From Candidatus Methylacidiphilales bacterium (GTDB lineage Bacteria > Pseudomonadota > Gammaproteobacteria > JASGCS01), in contig JASGCS010000003.1 in the NCBI GenBank assembly GCA_030054035.1, forward strand, positions 96,292 through 160,291: a DNA stretch of 64,000 nucleotides, in the 5' to 3' direction. The notes under the pieces were generated by a model. That model was given only the letters and a program-made list of their open reading frames with translations, had not been told where the DNA came from and searched no databases. Below, piece by piece: positions 1 through 9,306 of the stretch. Every line of letters begins with the position of its first letter. Position 1 is the stretch's first letter. A program made the translations under genes and the position numbers.

Positions 1-1
1 A

Positions 2-2377
2 AGTAGAATATCTAAAAATGGCATTCAAGATGGTGATCTTGATGAATTTAGAAGACTATTACACACATTAAAGGGAAGTGCAAGCATGGTTGGTCTGTCA
101 GATCTAAGTAATCTTTTTCATGTACTTGAAGATGTTGCACTATTATTAATTGAACAACCATCTTTATCTTATCGAGTAATTACCAAGGACCTCTATGAAA
201 TAATAAATTGGATTAGTGTAAAAGATCTTCAAATAATTAAAGGTAAAAGAAATGATGAAGTTAAGTATTTCACCAGCTCAGTAAAAAATATCATCGATAA
301 GTATCAAACAAACAATACAGAATCTATACCTGATCCTGAGGTCAATTCTTTAATCCAACAGACACAACTCAATGTACCCCTAGAAAGCAAAATAATTGAT
401 GATACCAGCACTCCACAAATCAATAATGCACCTGAGTCAACATTTGATTTTGTTACCAATACTTCCCCATTGCCAGTTGATGATACAAAGAACTCTCCTC
501 TAGATGGTGAAAAAATATTGCTATCAATAGTTCTGATGAGAGATTTGGTTGAATCATCAAGTGAAATTAAGGTATATTCAGATCTAAATGAAGAAGTCAT
601 TAATCAAAATAATTTGGTTATGCGTGAAATAAATAATATGCTATCCAATTTAACGGTACATACAGAAGTGCTAGTAACTGAAGCTGATACTAATATTAAG
701 GCAAAAGTACAAGATCATATAATTGAATCTAAAACATCCAGAGTAGAAAAATCGCAAAGTTACGATCCTTTAGAATTAGACGAATATTCTGAAATTCAAC
801 AATTATCAAGAATTATTCTGGAGCAAGTAGCAGATATCAGAGAGCTTTACTCCGAGTTGGTTGCCGCTCAGAATAAGCTAAGCGAATCTTATCAGAGAGA
901 AAAAAGAGTAGTGACTAGAGTGTATAAAGGCCTGCTTGGTTTATATATGAGTGATGCAGGAAGATTTATTGCAAATCTTAAGTACTTATGCACACAGACT
1001 TCGAGAGTGTTTAAGAAAAAAGTAATCTTTAAATCTGCAGGTGAAGAGCTTTTAGTTGATAGACAGATTCTTAAAAAAATAACCGTAGCAGGAGAACATT
1101 TAATTAGAAATTCTATTGTGCATGGTATTGAAGATGAGCAGACCAGAATTGAACGCGGTAAGGATGCTGAAGGCACAATATCTGTTTCCTTCTCTAAAGA
1201 AGGTCAGTATGTCAAAATTATTTTTAAGGATGACGGAAATGGAATTGATATTGAAAAAGTTAGACAAAAAGTAAAGGCGATGCATTTACTAAAAGATAAT
1301 AAAGAATACACTGATGCTGAAATTCTTAATTATATATACCAACAGGATGTCTCAACTGCTCTTAAGGTAGACAATTACTCTGGTAGAGGTGTTGGGATGA
1401 ATGTGGTGCGTGATATTGTCCATGAGCTATCTGGTTTTATAGAAATTATCAATACCCCAAAGATTGGGTGTGCTTTTGTCATAAAAATACCTTATTCAAT
1501 GAATTTAGCACAGCTCATCATCATGAAACAAGGTGATTTGATGTATGGCTTATTATTCAGTTTTGTACATAAAACAGTGCAGGTCAATAATCAATTATTA
1601 ACTGATATGTATGAAAAAAATAAAAAATTTAAGCATGAGGATATTAGTTATCAAATATTGACCTTAGGTGAATTTGTACAAGAAGAATCTGGGATACCTC
1701 GAGAAGAGATGGGTACCTTGATATTGCTCCTTCCTATCGAAGGGCAACATTTAGCAATCTGGGTAGATTCATACGAGAGAACCATTGAAATGGCTATTAA
1801 AAATACCGGAAGTCAAATTGCTTCGCTCGGCAAGTATATCGGTGGAACCTTTTTAGAATCAGGAAAATTCATCTTCATTTTAAATATTTCTGTGCTCTAT
1901 GCAGATCATCTTGAAAGAAAGCGACTGTTAAAACTTAACTTATTTGTTTCCAGTGAAGTCACAACCAAAGGGGGTAATATCTTGATTGAAGAGGGTAGTA
2001 TAAATAAAATTACGATACTCGTTGTTGATGATTCAATTACGATTAGAAAATATTTAGAGCGACTGTTACTAAGAGAAGGGTATGAAGTAGTTATGGCGAA
2101 AAATGGTAATGAAGCTTTGGAGTACCTAGGCAAAAATATTCACCATTTACCCAAGCTAGTCATAACAGATATTGAGATGCCGGTTATGGATGGAATAGAG
2201 CTATTATCCATGATTAGAAAAGACGAACGATTGAGTTCATTACCTGCAACTATTATTACTTCCCGAGTAGCTACCAAACATCGAACCGAAGCTGATCGTT
2301 TAAATGTTTTACATTTCTTTGGTAAACCTTTTGTTGACAGTGAGCTTATTACTAAAATTAAAGAATTAGTTACTTAA
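2..2377 (+). CDS. CheA-type hybrid histidine kinase (Hpt-HATPase-CheW-REC), 5' partial
   Basis: The frame is open from base 2, so the ATG at 86 is internal and the gene starts before the window. The first visible residues carry the Hpt/CheA P1 phospho-histidine motif HTLKGSA (about 65-85). A long low-complexity acidic linker follows. The HATPase domain shows an N box (HLIRNSIVHGIED, near 1100), G1 (DDGNGID, near 1230) and G2 (GRGVGMNVV, near 1385). A CheW-like domain follows, then a C-terminal receiver with the acidic pair VVDD (near 2025), phospho-acceptor VITDIEMP (near 2165) and Lys in FGKPF (near 2325). This order matches ChpA/PilL kinases of twitching-motility chemosensory systems and other CheA-REC hybrids. 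The partners lie outside the window, so the output is not known. Its stop overlaps the stop of convergent rsmE. Confidence 0.88.
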   Translation, partial: SRISKNGIQDGDLDEFRRLLHTLKGSASMVGLSDLSNLFHVLEDVALLLIEQPSLSYRVITKDLYEIINWISVKDLQIIKGKRNDEVKYFTSSVKNIIDKYQTNNTESIPDPEVNSLIQQTQLNVPLESKIIDDTSTPQINNAPESTFDFVTNTSPLPVDDTKNSPLDGEKILLSIVLMRDLVESSSEIKVYSDLNEEVINQNNLVMREINNMLSNLTVHTEVLVTEADTNIKAKVQDHIIESKTSRVEKSQSYDPLELDEYSEIQQLSRIILEQVADIRELYSELVAAQNKLSESYQREKRVVTRVYKGLLGLYMSDAGRFIANLKYLCTQTSRVFKKKVIFKSAGEELLVDRQILKKITVAGEHLIRNSIVHGIEDEQTRIERGKDAEGTISVSFSKEGQYVKIIFKDDGNGIDIEKVRQKVKAMHLLKDNKEYTDAEILNYIYQQDVSTALKVDNYSGRGVGMNVVRDIVHELSGFIEIINTPKIGCAFVIKIPYSMNLAQLIIMKQGDLMYGLLFSFVHKTVQVNNQLLTDMYEKNKKFKHEDISYQILTLGEFVQEESGIPREEMGTLILLLPIEGQHLAIWVDSYERTIEMAIKNTGSQIASLGKYIGGTFLESGKFIFILNISVLYADHLERKRLLKLNLFVSSEVTTKGGNILIEEGSINKITILVVDDSITIRKYLERLLLREGYEVVMAKNGNEALEYLGKNIHHLPKLVITDIEMPVMDGIELLSMIRKDERLSSLPATIITSRVATKHRTEADRLNVLHFFGKPFVDSELITKIKELVT

Positions 2378-3129
2378 CTGTCTTTGATGGCGTGAAATAG
2401 TCCCAACGCTACTATCGCTGCGGTTTCAAAACGAAGTACTGACGCCCCAAGTGAAACAATAGGAATAGCGTGGCTTAACGCAAAGTCAATTTCCTGGGGG
2501 CTAAATCCACCTTCAGGTCCAATACAAAGCACGGTGTGCTTAAGATCGGGCTTGGTATTTAGCGTTGTGGTGAGTGTAACACTGCCTCGAATGTCAAGGA
2601 TTAGTAAATTATATAATTCTTTTTGAGTAACTAATTCTTGATATGAAATTGTTTTTGCAATTAATGGTATAAATAGTTGTTCGCTTTGTAAGGTCGCGCT
2701 TTCTATGATCGAGTTCCAATGATTGAGTTTATGTTCTGATACCAACCCTTCTGCCCCTCTGGCACTTACTGAATGTTCAGAAATAAATGGAATAATGCTT
2801 TGCAAGCCCATTTCACATAATTTAGCGATTGCTAATTGGAACTTATCCATTGCACCAAGCGCGAGTGCGACGGAGACAGTTGATTTGCGTATGCTAACCA
2901 CAGTTCTTGGTTCTTTTGCAGTAATGGCGACTTGCTTTTTATTTGCAATAATTTGACACAGGCAATATCCACCATTTCCATCAATTGCGATTATTTCATC
3001 TCCTGATGTAAGTCGAACTACTCTAGAAAGATGATGTGCGTGTTTAGGTGGTAAAACAACCGTAGCGTTTTTACTATGAAGTTGCTCATGCAACTCAACG
3101 GGTAGAATTGTTCGATAACACTTTGCCAT
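2374..3129 (-). CDS. rsmE: 16S rRNA (uracil1498-N3)-methyltransferase RsmE
   Basis: SPOUT-class methyltransferase that modifies U1498 of 16S rRNA using SAM. The knotted C-terminal SAM-binding region is clear: CIGPEGGFSPQEIDFA and SLGASVLRFETAAIVAL match the family GPEGG(F/L)S..E and LG..ILR.ETA signatures. I place the start at 3129 (MAKCYRTILP), giving 251 aa, the usual size. The longer frame to 3195 only reads back into metF. The start overlaps the metF 3' end by 35 bases, so it is probably co-translated as the last gene of the SAM-cycle operon. The stop codon overlaps that of the convergent kinase gene, leaving no room for a terminator. Confidence 0.93.
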   Translation of the reverse strand: MAKCYRTILPVELHEQLHSKNATVVLPPKHAHHLSRVVRLTSGDEIIAIDGNGGYCLCQIIANKKQVAITAKEPRTVVSIRKSTVSVALALGAMDKFQLAIAKLCEMGLQSIIPFISEHSVSARGAEGLVSEHKLNHWNSIIESATLQSEQLFIPLIAKTISYQELVTQKELYNLLILDIRGSVTLTTTLNTKPDLKHTVLCIGPEGGFSPQEIDFALSHAIPIVSLGASVLRFETAAIVALGLFHAIKDS

Positions 3130-3958
3130 AACCAAGATTTTGCAAAATAACTGAACATAAATCAGTCTGATTAAGGGTATAGATATGGAAGCCATGAAAT
3201 GTATCTTTCAAGGCAATAATATTTTGCATCAAGGAAGTGATTAGGTGAATACCTAACGCTCGTTGTGATGCGGGGTCATGTTCGTAGTATTCCATTTGTT
3301 TAATTAACCAACGGGGAACATCAGCCCCACATTTATCGGCAAAAGATCGCATCGCGTTAAATTGTACGATAGGTAATACCCCAACTACTATTGGTAAATT
3401 GATATTTTCCTTTTCTAATAATTCTAGAAAATGTAGGTATGAATCAAAGGAAAAGAAAAATTGAGTGATTGCGTAGGTTGCTCCAACTTCTTGTTTTTTA
3501 CGCAAGGCAATTAAATCGTTTGCCACAGTACCCAGTGGATGAAACTCTGGGTAACAGGCAACGGCAAGTTTCCATTCTGGAGCTATTGTATGAATAGCCT
3601 TGATTAATTCATTACTGGTATTAAAATCAGCATGAGGCTCCGTTGCATCTCCTTTGATTACTACTGCTCGTCGTATCTTTAATTCTTTATAGCGAAGCAG
3701 CAGTTCTTTAAGTTTTTCAAAGGTTTCAATTTTAGTGGTAATATGTGGTGCCACATTGAACCCCAATGTACTTATTTCTTCAACTGTTTCAAAGGTACCT
3801 TGTAAAGTTTTACCCGTTGCTCCATGTGTTACTGAAAAATAATCTGGAGAAAATTTAGTTAGCGCTTCTACAGTTTTGATTAATTGAATATGCTGGGCTT
3901 GATTGCGTGGTGGAAAAACTTCAAAGCTTAATTGTTGTGACTTAATATCGGTAGTCAT
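3095..3958 (-). CDS. metF: 5,10-methylenetetrahydrofolate reductase
   Basis: FAD-dependent reductase that makes 5-methyl-THF for methionine synthesis. It has the family N-terminus LSFEVFPPRN, SVTHGATG, and PHITTKIETF-type barrel strands. About 287 aa from the ATG at 3958 (MTTDIKSQQ), normal for bacterial MetF. A TTG 21 bases upstream is possible but less likely. The gene overlaps ahcY upstream and rsmE downstream, so it sits inside a translationally coupled operon. Together with MetK and AhcY it covers most of the activated-methyl cycle. Methionine synthase itself is not in the window. Confidence 0.93.
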   Translation of the reverse strand: MTTDIKSQQLSFEVFPPRNQAQHIQLIKTVEALTKFSPDYFSVTHGATGKTLQGTFETVEEISTLGFNVAPHITTKIETFEKLKELLLRYKELKIRRAVVIKGDATEPHADFNTSNELIKAIHTIAPEWKLAVACYPEFHPLGTVANDLIALRKKQEVGATYAITQFFFSFDSYLHFLELLEKENINLPIVVGVLPIVQFNAMRSFADKCGADVPRWLIKQMEYYEHDPASQRALGIHLITSLMQNIIALKDTFHGFHIYTLNQTDLCSVILQNLGYGKVLSNNSTR

Positions 3959-5351
3959 TGTCTTTAAATGGCCCTTCAATGGGGATACCTAAATAATTAG
4001 CCTGCTGAGGAGTAAGCTTAGTCAGGGTTGCGTTTAATGAGGGTAAGTGCAAATGTGCGACCAGCTCATCTAATATTTTTGGAATCCTGTGGATTCCCGG
4101 ACTATACGTTGAGCGATTATTGAATAGCTCAATTAAAGCAATGGCTTGGTTAGTAAATGAGCAAGACATGACAAAACTTGGGTGGCCCTTGGCACAACCT
4201 AGATTGACTAACCTCCCTTCTGCAAGTACAATAAATGATTTATCTAGGTATTGGTATTCTGAAACTTGGGGAGCTAGTTCCTTTCTTGGTAGCGTTGAAA
4301 TCTCACTCATATCTATTTCGCAGTCAAAATGTCCCATGTTACAAAGAACTCCACCATGTTTTATTAAGGGAATATGTTCTTTTCTAATGATACCAACACA
4401 TCCAGTTGCGCAAACCACAATATCTGTGCTTGGCAATGACGCCTCAATCGTTGATACTTGATATCCTTCCATGGCTGCTTGTAATGCGCAAATCGGATCT
4501 ATTTCAGTTACTATTACTCTGCATCCAAGGCTGGCAAGCGACTCCGCGCAACCTTTCCCCACATCGCCAAATCCACATACGAGTGCGGTTTTTCCGGCAA
4601 GCATAATTCCGAGCGCCCTGCGTAGTCCGTCAACTAAAGATTCTCTTGAGCCATATAGGTTATCAAATTTAGATTTTGTTGCAGAATTGTTTACATCCAT
4701 TACAGGAAATGCAAGTGTGCTATGGCTTAACCACTTTCGCAGGCGCGTAACCCCTGTAGTGGTTTCTTCTGAGACTCCAACGATTGAATCATGTGTTTGG
4801 GAAAACCAAGTAGCTTTTTCTGAAAGTATGGATTTGATTTTAGCTCGAGCCACGGAAGACAGTTCGTTATCTTTATCCCAATCCCAGTTACCGCTACCTT
4901 GATACACCTTGCCTCCAAGGACAAGATGAAGCAAGTCTCCACCATCATCAAGAATTAGATTTGGATATTGATCTCCCCAGCATAAACTTTGGATGAGAAA
5001 ATTATAATAATCTTCTGCAGTTTCACCCTTGTAACCAAAAACTGGGATATGCTTACTGGCTAAATAGGCGACGACGCTGTCTTGAGTTGAAAAAATATTA
5101 CAACTCGCGAATCTAACCTTTGCTCCAAGTGCGATTAACGATTCTATTAATACCGCAGTTTGTGCGGTCAAATGTAAACTTCCAGCGATGCTTGCTCCGC
5201 GCAATGGTTTTTTACCAGCATAATATGACTCAACCAATGTGGTTAATGCAGGCATATCTTTTCTGGCTAAATAGACTTCAGATTCACCTTGTTTGGCTAA
5301 TGTAATATCGGCGACTGAATAGGGGAGCGGTACTAGATTCATCTGCGACAT
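3942..5351 (-). CDS. ahcY: adenosylhomocysteinase
   Basis: NAD-dependent hydrolysis of S-adenosylhomocysteine to adenosine and homocysteine. The Rossmann nucleotide-binding loop is VCGFGDVGKGCAESLASLG. Substrate-domain residues include FDNLYGSRESLVDGLRRA and the N-terminal RGASIAGSLHLTAQTAVLIE segment. The C-terminus PIEGPFKDNDYRY is the conserved K..YRY tail that reaches into the neighbouring subunit. Two starts are possible. ATG 5351 (MSQMN) gives 469 aa. ATG 5342 would give a neat ATGA overlap with the apaH stop. Using AhcY rather than Pfs/LuxS means this route makes no AI-2. Tightly packed between apaH and metF. Confidence 0.96.
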   Translation of the reverse strand: MSQMNLVPLPYSVADITLAKQGESEVYLARKDMPALTTLVESYYAGKKPLRGASIAGSLHLTAQTAVLIESLIALGAKVRFASCNIFSTQDSVVAYLASKHIPVFGYKGETAEDYYNFLIQSLCWGDQYPNLILDDGGDLLHLVLGGKVYQGSGNWDWDKDNELSSVARAKIKSILSEKATWFSQTHDSIVGVSEETTTGVTRLRKWLSHSTLAFPVMDVNNSATKSKFDNLYGSRESLVDGLRRALGIMLAGKTALVCGFGDVGKGCAESLASLGCRVIVTEIDPICALQAAMEGYQVSTIEASLPSTDIVVCATGCVGIIRKEHIPLIKHGGVLCNMGHFDCEIDMSEISTLPRKELAPQVSEYQYLDKSFIVLAEGRLVNLGCAKGHPSFVMSCSFTNQAIALIELFNNRSTYSPGIHRIPKILDELVAHLHLPSLNATLTKLTPQQANYLGIPIEGPFKDNDYRY

Positions 5352-6142
5352 TTTACCCTAGCTGTGGCATGTTCATCTAATCTTAAGGCAAATAACTCGC
5401 CCCCATAAACACATGAATAGTCTAAGTTGTGTGCGTTATGCCATTTTTTTTGTCTTAATCTAGACCAGTGGCCAAAAACTATTGGAGTATGTATCATTTT
5501 CCGCTCAGGGATTTGAAACCATGGAATTAATCCAGGCGCATCTTCATCTTTATTGTAAAGCAATTCATACTGCAATTGTTGGTTATAACATCTTAATCTG
5601 GTAAAAACATTAATTAAACATCTCGTTCTGTCTAAAAAACTAAGTGACTCATGCCACGTAAGTGGCTGATCACCATAGCATAATGGCAGAATGGTAGCAT
5701 ACGAATCTGAACGGAGTAGCTCTTCAAGTTCATGAGCAAGCCGCCTGCAATCTTGCAAACTCCATTGCCAATCAACGCCAGCATGCACTAGTGCCATGTG
5801 TAGCTCTGGATCGTAATGAAAAATTTTTTGTTTGCGTAACCAGTTGCAGTGTTGCTCTCGTTTTGGTGAAGAAAGTAGCGTATCTAAACGATCGTCTTTA
5901 GATCGCTCTCCACCACCATGACACAATGCCAGAAAATTTAAGTCGTGATTTCCGAGCACAACAATTGCACTTGTTTCTAATGATTGGATAAGTTCTAGCA
6001 CTTTTTCAGAGTCTGGACCTTTACCTAATAAATCTCCACAAAACCATACTTGATCTGAATTCTTGTTAAAATCTATTTCAAAAAGTAATTGCTCTAATTC
6101 AGCAAAACAACCTTGCACATCACCAATTGCCCAAATCCCCAT
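5339..6142 (-). CDS. apaH: symmetrical diadenosine tetraphosphatase ApaH
   Basis: Calcineurin-like phosphoesterase that cleaves Ap4A to two ADP. All three metal-binding blocks are visible: WAIGDVQGCFAELEQLL at the N-terminus, FCGDLLGKGPDS, and VLGNHDLNFLALCHGGGE. A later YSCVYGGELFALRLDE block is typical of ApaH. 267 aa is the normal length. The second block has GDLLGKGP where many members have GDLVNRGP. The ATG overlaps the metK stop by one base (TAATG), so expression is coupled to SAM synthesis. In enterobacteria apaH sits with ksgA/pdxA; here it is embedded in the SAM cycle. Confidence 0.94.
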   Translation of the reverse strand: MGIWAIGDVQGCFAELEQLLFEIDFNKNSDQVWFCGDLLGKGPDSEKVLELIQSLETSAIVVLGNHDLNFLALCHGGGERSKDDRLDTLLSSPKREQHCNWLRKQKIFHYDPELHMALVHAGVDWQWSLQDCRRLAHELEELLRSDSYATILPLCYGDQPLTWHESLSFLDRTRCLINVFTRLRCYNQQLQYELLYNKDEDAPGLIPWFQIPERKMIHTPIVFGHWSRLRQKKWHNAHNLDYSCVYGGELFALRLDEHATARVKCRR

Positions 6143-7293
6143 TACCGTAATGCTGAAAAATGAGATATGAGGTCTAATTGTTCCCAGGTATGACTAGGAA
6201 TATTTCGACCAAAGTGACCAAAGAATGAAGTTGAAAAATAAATAGGCCTAGCTAAATTAAGTTTTTTAATTAATCCTTGAGGTGATAAAAATGGTAATTG
6301 CATAATTGCGTCAGTTATTTTTTGTTCATCAACTAGTGAAGTGCCAAAGCAATCCACCATGACATTGACTGGTTTGCTATACCCAATTGCGTAAGCGATC
6401 TGCACTTCACATCGCTTAGCGATCCCAGCACCAATAATATTTTTTGCTAAATAGCGACATAGATACGCCGCGGATCGGTCTACTTTGGAAGGGTCTTTTC
6501 CTGAAAACGCACCACCACCATGCCTGGCAAGATTTCCATAACTATCAACGATAATTTTTCTACCGGTTAATCCTGTATCTGTAACAGGACCCCCCAGTAA
6601 AAAACTTCCTGTTTGATTAATATAAAAATTAGTGGTGTTTCTCATGAGCTCTTGCGGAATAGTTACATCAATTATTTCTTTTCTGATAAACTGCCGCACT
6701 GATTCAATAGGTTTGTTTAAGTGTTGGGCGCTAAGGACTATGGCATAACAAGACTCAGGAATATCGTTTTTGTAAACAATTGATACCTGTGCCTTGGCGT
6801 CAGGTAATAGCCACTTGCTACCTAGCTTCGAGTGAAGCACCTCGTGGTGCCTCATCATCAAGGCATGTGCGAGCGCGATAGGTGTGGGTAGATAGCTCGG
6901 ATGCTCATTAGTAGCATAACCTACCATAGTGCCTTGGTCTCCAGCACCACCTGTGTCTACACCCATGGCAATATCATTAGATTGTGTTGTTAATATCATC
7001 TGTATTTTTAGAGAATTAAAATCAAAGTTACATTGTTTACGATGATAGCCTATGTCTTTTAGGCATTTTTTTACCATGGCGGGGATATTTTTTTTAACAA
7101 GCTGTAGCAATGGTTTAGGGGATATTTCTCCCGCCACAATTACGATGTTATTTTTTATTAAAGTCTCGCAAGCAACTCTCGCATGGCTATCATGACGAAG
7201 GCAAAAGTCTAATATCAAATCACTGATTTGATCACAGATTTTATCAGGATGACCTCTTGAAACAGATTCAGAAGTAAAAATACCGTTTAACAA
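6142..7293 (-). CDS. metK: S-adenosylmethionine synthetase
   Basis: Makes SAM from methionine and ATP. Signatures: FTSESVSRGHPDKICDQISD (ATP/methionine loop), GAGDQGTMVGYATNE, GGGAFSGKDPSKVDRSAAY (phosphate-binding loop) and GIAKRCEVQIAYAIG. 383 aa, normal. It starts two bases from the stop of the amine oxidase gene and overlaps apaH, so it appears to be read from the amine oxidase promoter. No SAM riboswitch-like leader fits, because no leader exists between these two genes. Confidence 0.96.
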   Translation of the reverse strand: MLNGIFTSESVSRGHPDKICDQISDLILDFCLRHDSHARVACETLIKNNIVIVAGEISPKPLLQLVKKNIPAMVKKCLKDIGYHRKQCNFDFNSLKIQMILTTQSNDIAMGVDTGGAGDQGTMVGYATNEHPSYLPTPIALAHALMMRHHEVLHSKLGSKWLLPDAKAQVSIVYKNDIPESCYAIVLSAQHLNKPIESVRQFIRKEIIDVTIPQELMRNTTNFYINQTGSFLLGGPVTDTGLTGRKIIVDSYGNLARHGGGAFSGKDPSKVDRSAAYLCRYLAKNIIGAGIAKRCEVQIAYAIGYSKPVNVMVDCFGTSLVDEQKITDAIMQLPFLSPQGLIKKLNLARPIYFSTSFFGHFGRNIPSHTWEQLDLISHFSALR

Positions 7294-7295
7294 TG

Positions 7296-8720
7296 TTACA
7301 GCTTACCTAAGGATTGTGCTATTAGTGTTGCGGCCTTTGAACCAGAATTTATCGCTCCTTCCATTCCAGAGGCGAACGAACTTTCAGTATGCTCACCGGC
7401 AAAGATACATGAACCTTTTTGATTACGGAATCCCGATACTACTGAGGCGATTGTGCCAGAAGTATAACTACTAAATGCACCATAACTGAAAGGATTAGTG
7501 CCCCATGATACCGTTTGTAAGAGTTGGACTTTACCTTTACTAGACGGCCTTACCTGTTCTAATAGCTTCAAAGGTGCGTTGCGATCTTTTTGTAACAACA
7601 TATCCATAGCATGTGCTTGTTTACCTATAGCATAACTCCCATATAATTTCGCTGGAGTGTCTGTATTCCCTTTTGTAGTATGCAAAAAGCCCAGCGGTGT
7701 ATCAGTCCATACTTCAGAAGAGAACCCATCTTTTTCCCAGAATGGTACATCATAGATAAAGAACGATCTTGTAACTGGTAAATACTGAACCGAGTTTATT
7801 CCTTCTTGAATAGAATTATTGATTGGTAGATCTAGTCTAAGTTTTTGTAGGATAGATAACGGCAAGGCGCAAAGCAATGCAGAGCTGCGATAGGTTGTAC
7901 CATCGGAGCAAGAAACTGTGTAGTATGATTTATCATGCTTGATTGCGGTAACTTGTTTGTTAAAGAGTACTGGACGCTTTAGCGTACCTGCCATTTTTGT
8001 TGGTAATTGCTCCAACCCATCTTTTAGATACATGGCAGGTGAAGTTCCAGCAGCTTTTCTAATTATCATTCTTCTATAAAGATCCTGCAGAGAAAACCGT
8101 TCAAAAGAGCCATTAAAATTCATCTGCATTAATTTTATAATCTGATCAGATGCTCCTTTTGATTGTAGGTAAGAGAGTACACTCATATCAGGTACTACAG
8201 AATTTGTGGTGCCATAAAAATCAAGATTTGAAACTTCTAAAGGGCTCGGTAAAAATGTTGAGAGCCAAGCACCAAATGGAATATCTCGCTCTTTACCTAT
8301 TAATTTGTTTTTTGGATGTTTGTTCCATTCGTGAGCATGTAATAATACAGTATCTATATAGACTGCTTGGGTTCTTGAGCCAATCGCAGGAATATCATCA
8401 ACTGTTGACAGACCAAATGCGTTTGCTAAATATAAAAATTCACCGTAGGTAGATCCTATTTGATTGGCTCCCACATCAGGCTTGCCAGGTAATGTATTCA
8501 AGGTGCGAACTCTACCTCCGACTCTATCTGAGCCTTCAAGGGTTACACTGGAAATATTGTACTGATCTAAAATCATGCTGGCTCGTAATCCAGATAAACC
8601 TGCACCCAGTACAAGCACTTCAGCATCTAAATTTTTACTCGCCCAAATAGTCTTTGGAATGGCAAAAGCGCCTAATCCCAGTGCAGAGTTGATTAAAAAA
8701 GACCTTCTTGCCTTGACCAT
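7296..8720 (-). CDS. TAT-exported flavin amine oxidase
   Basis: FAD-dependent amine oxidase of the monoamine/polyamine/L-amino-acid oxidase superfamily. The N-terminus has a twin-arginine signal (KARRSFLINSALGLGAFAIP) with an AXA-like end near residue 27, so the product is probably periplasmic. The dinucleotide fold VLVLGAGLSGLRAS is followed by SDRVGGRVRTLN. The C-terminal FAD motif is FAGEHTESSFASGMEGAI. The substrate cannot be read from sequence. A polyamine or other amine is plausible given the polyamine genes at 47-57 kb. It leads the SAM-cycle operon. A perfect TATAAT ends eight bases before the ATG, so the transcript may be almost leaderless. Confidence 0.85.
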   Translation of the reverse strand: MVKARRSFLINSALGLGAFAIPKTIWASKNLDAEVLVLGAGLSGLRASMILDQYNISSVTLEGSDRVGGRVRTLNTLPGKPDVGANQIGSTYGEFLYLANAFGLSTVDDIPAIGSRTQAVYIDTVLLHAHEWNKHPKNKLIGKERDIPFGAWLSTFLPSPLEVSNLDFYGTTNSVVPDMSVLSYLQSKGASDQIIKLMQMNFNGSFERFSLQDLYRRMIIRKAAGTSPAMYLKDGLEQLPTKMAGTLKRPVLFNKQVTAIKHDKSYYTVSCSDGTTYRSSALLCALPLSILQKLRLDLPINNSIQEGINSVQYLPVTRSFFIYDVPFWEKDGFSSEVWTDTPLGFLHTTKGNTDTPAKLYGSYAIGKQAHAMDMLLQKDRNAPLKLLEQVRPSSKGKVQLLQTVSWGTNPFSYGAFSSYTSGTIASVVSGFRNQKGSCIFAGEHTESSFASGMEGAINSGSKAATLIAQSLGKL

Positions 8721-8728
8721 AAAGTAGC

Positions 8729-8734
8729 ATTATA
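8729..8734 (-). promoter_or_regulatory. candidate -10 box for the amine oxidase/SAM-cycle operon
   Basis: Reading on the minus strand, TATAAT ends eight bases before the ATG at 8720. It lies between the hsp20 terminator and the operon, so it is the only obvious promoter for six genes. No good -35 hexamer is seen at 16-18 bases. Confidence 0.45.
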
Positions 8735-8740
8735 CCTCAA

Positions 8741-8777
8741 TAAAAAGGGGTGATTTAACATCACCCCTTCGTTTTTT
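8741..8777 (-). terminator. intrinsic terminator of hsp20
   Basis: Inverted repeat AAGGGGTGAT / ATCACCCCTT (8745-8769, five-base loop). On the minus strand it is followed by a T-rich run, directly after the hsp20 stop. There is also a T-run on the plus side. Confidence 0.85.
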
Positions 8778-8787
8778 TGATACCCTT

Positions 8788-9216
8788 TTACTTTACTTCA
8801 ATGCGTTTTTGCGTCTCCTTAATCTTTTTATTTAAAGTAATTGAAAGGATGCCATTTTTATAGTTAGCAGTTGATGATGCGCTATCTACCGAACTAGGTA
8901 ATGAAAAAGTTCTTTGGTATGTACCAAAATACCGTTCACTGCGCACAACTTTATTGTTCTCAGTTTGCTGGTCATGTTGCTTTACCTCTGTCCTAATGCT
9001 AACAGTTCTATCCTCAACGGTGATATGCACATCTTCTTTGTTAACACCTGGTAATTCTGCGTTGATAAAGAAAGCATAGTTGTTTTCCTGCACATCTATC
9101 TTAAAACTTTCTGGATTAGTATCCCCATGTAATGGTCTAATAAAATAACCAAAGGATTGGGTATCATTAAAAAAGTCTGAAATTAGATTTCTGTTATAGT
9201 TTGTAATATTTGTCAT
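8788..9216 (-). CDS. hsp20: small heat-shock protein (Hsp20/alpha-crystallin)
   Basis: ATP-independent holdase chaperone. The alpha-crystallin domain spans roughly residues 35-135: NNYAFFINAELPGVNKEDV, TVEDRTVSIRTE, and the closing NGILSITLNKK. A short C-terminal tail ends RIEVK. I choose ATG 9216 (MTNITNYN) because GAGGA lies five bases upstream of it. The ATG 12 bases earlier is itself part of that ribosome-binding site. Monocistronic, with a strong terminator downstream. It is divergent from the PaaY-like gene across an intergenic region carrying a palindromic pair of CTTGAA boxes, consistent with heat-shock sigma control. Confidence 0.92.
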   Translation of the reverse strand: MTNITNYNRNLISDFFNDTQSFGYFIRPLHGDTNPESFKIDVQENNYAFFINAELPGVNKEDVHITVEDRTVSIRTEVKQHDQQTENNKVVRSERYFGTYQRTFSLPSSVDSASSTANYKNGILSITLNKKIKETQKRIEVK

Positions 9217-9250
9217 ACAATTCCTCATTTGTTTTGTTAATCTATCTAAA

Positions 9251-9306
9251 CAATATGACTAGATCATTACTATTCAAGATCTTGAAAATTTAATTTACGA
9301 CCCCAT
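9251..9306. promoter_or_regulatory. candidate divergent sigma-32 promoter pair sharing a palindromic -35
   Basis: TTCAAGATCTTGAA (9273-9286) places a CTTGAA -35 box on each strand. On the plus strand CTTGAA (9281-9286) is 14 bases from CCCCAT (9301-9306), matching the heat-shock consensus and facing the gene at 9329. On the minus strand CTTGAA is followed by a weaker TCATATT-type -10 toward hsp20. The minus-strand element could also be read as a sigma-70 promoter (TTGAAT, 16 bases, TATTGT). Confidence 0.6.

Noticed and set aside
4120..4902. Long plus-strand frames opposite ahcY
   Set aside because: Shadows of a well-conserved minus-strand gene; no family motif and no ribosome-binding site.
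7290..7300. SAM riboswitch before metK
   Set aside because: Only two bases separate the stop of the amine oxidase gene from the metK start, leaving no leader.
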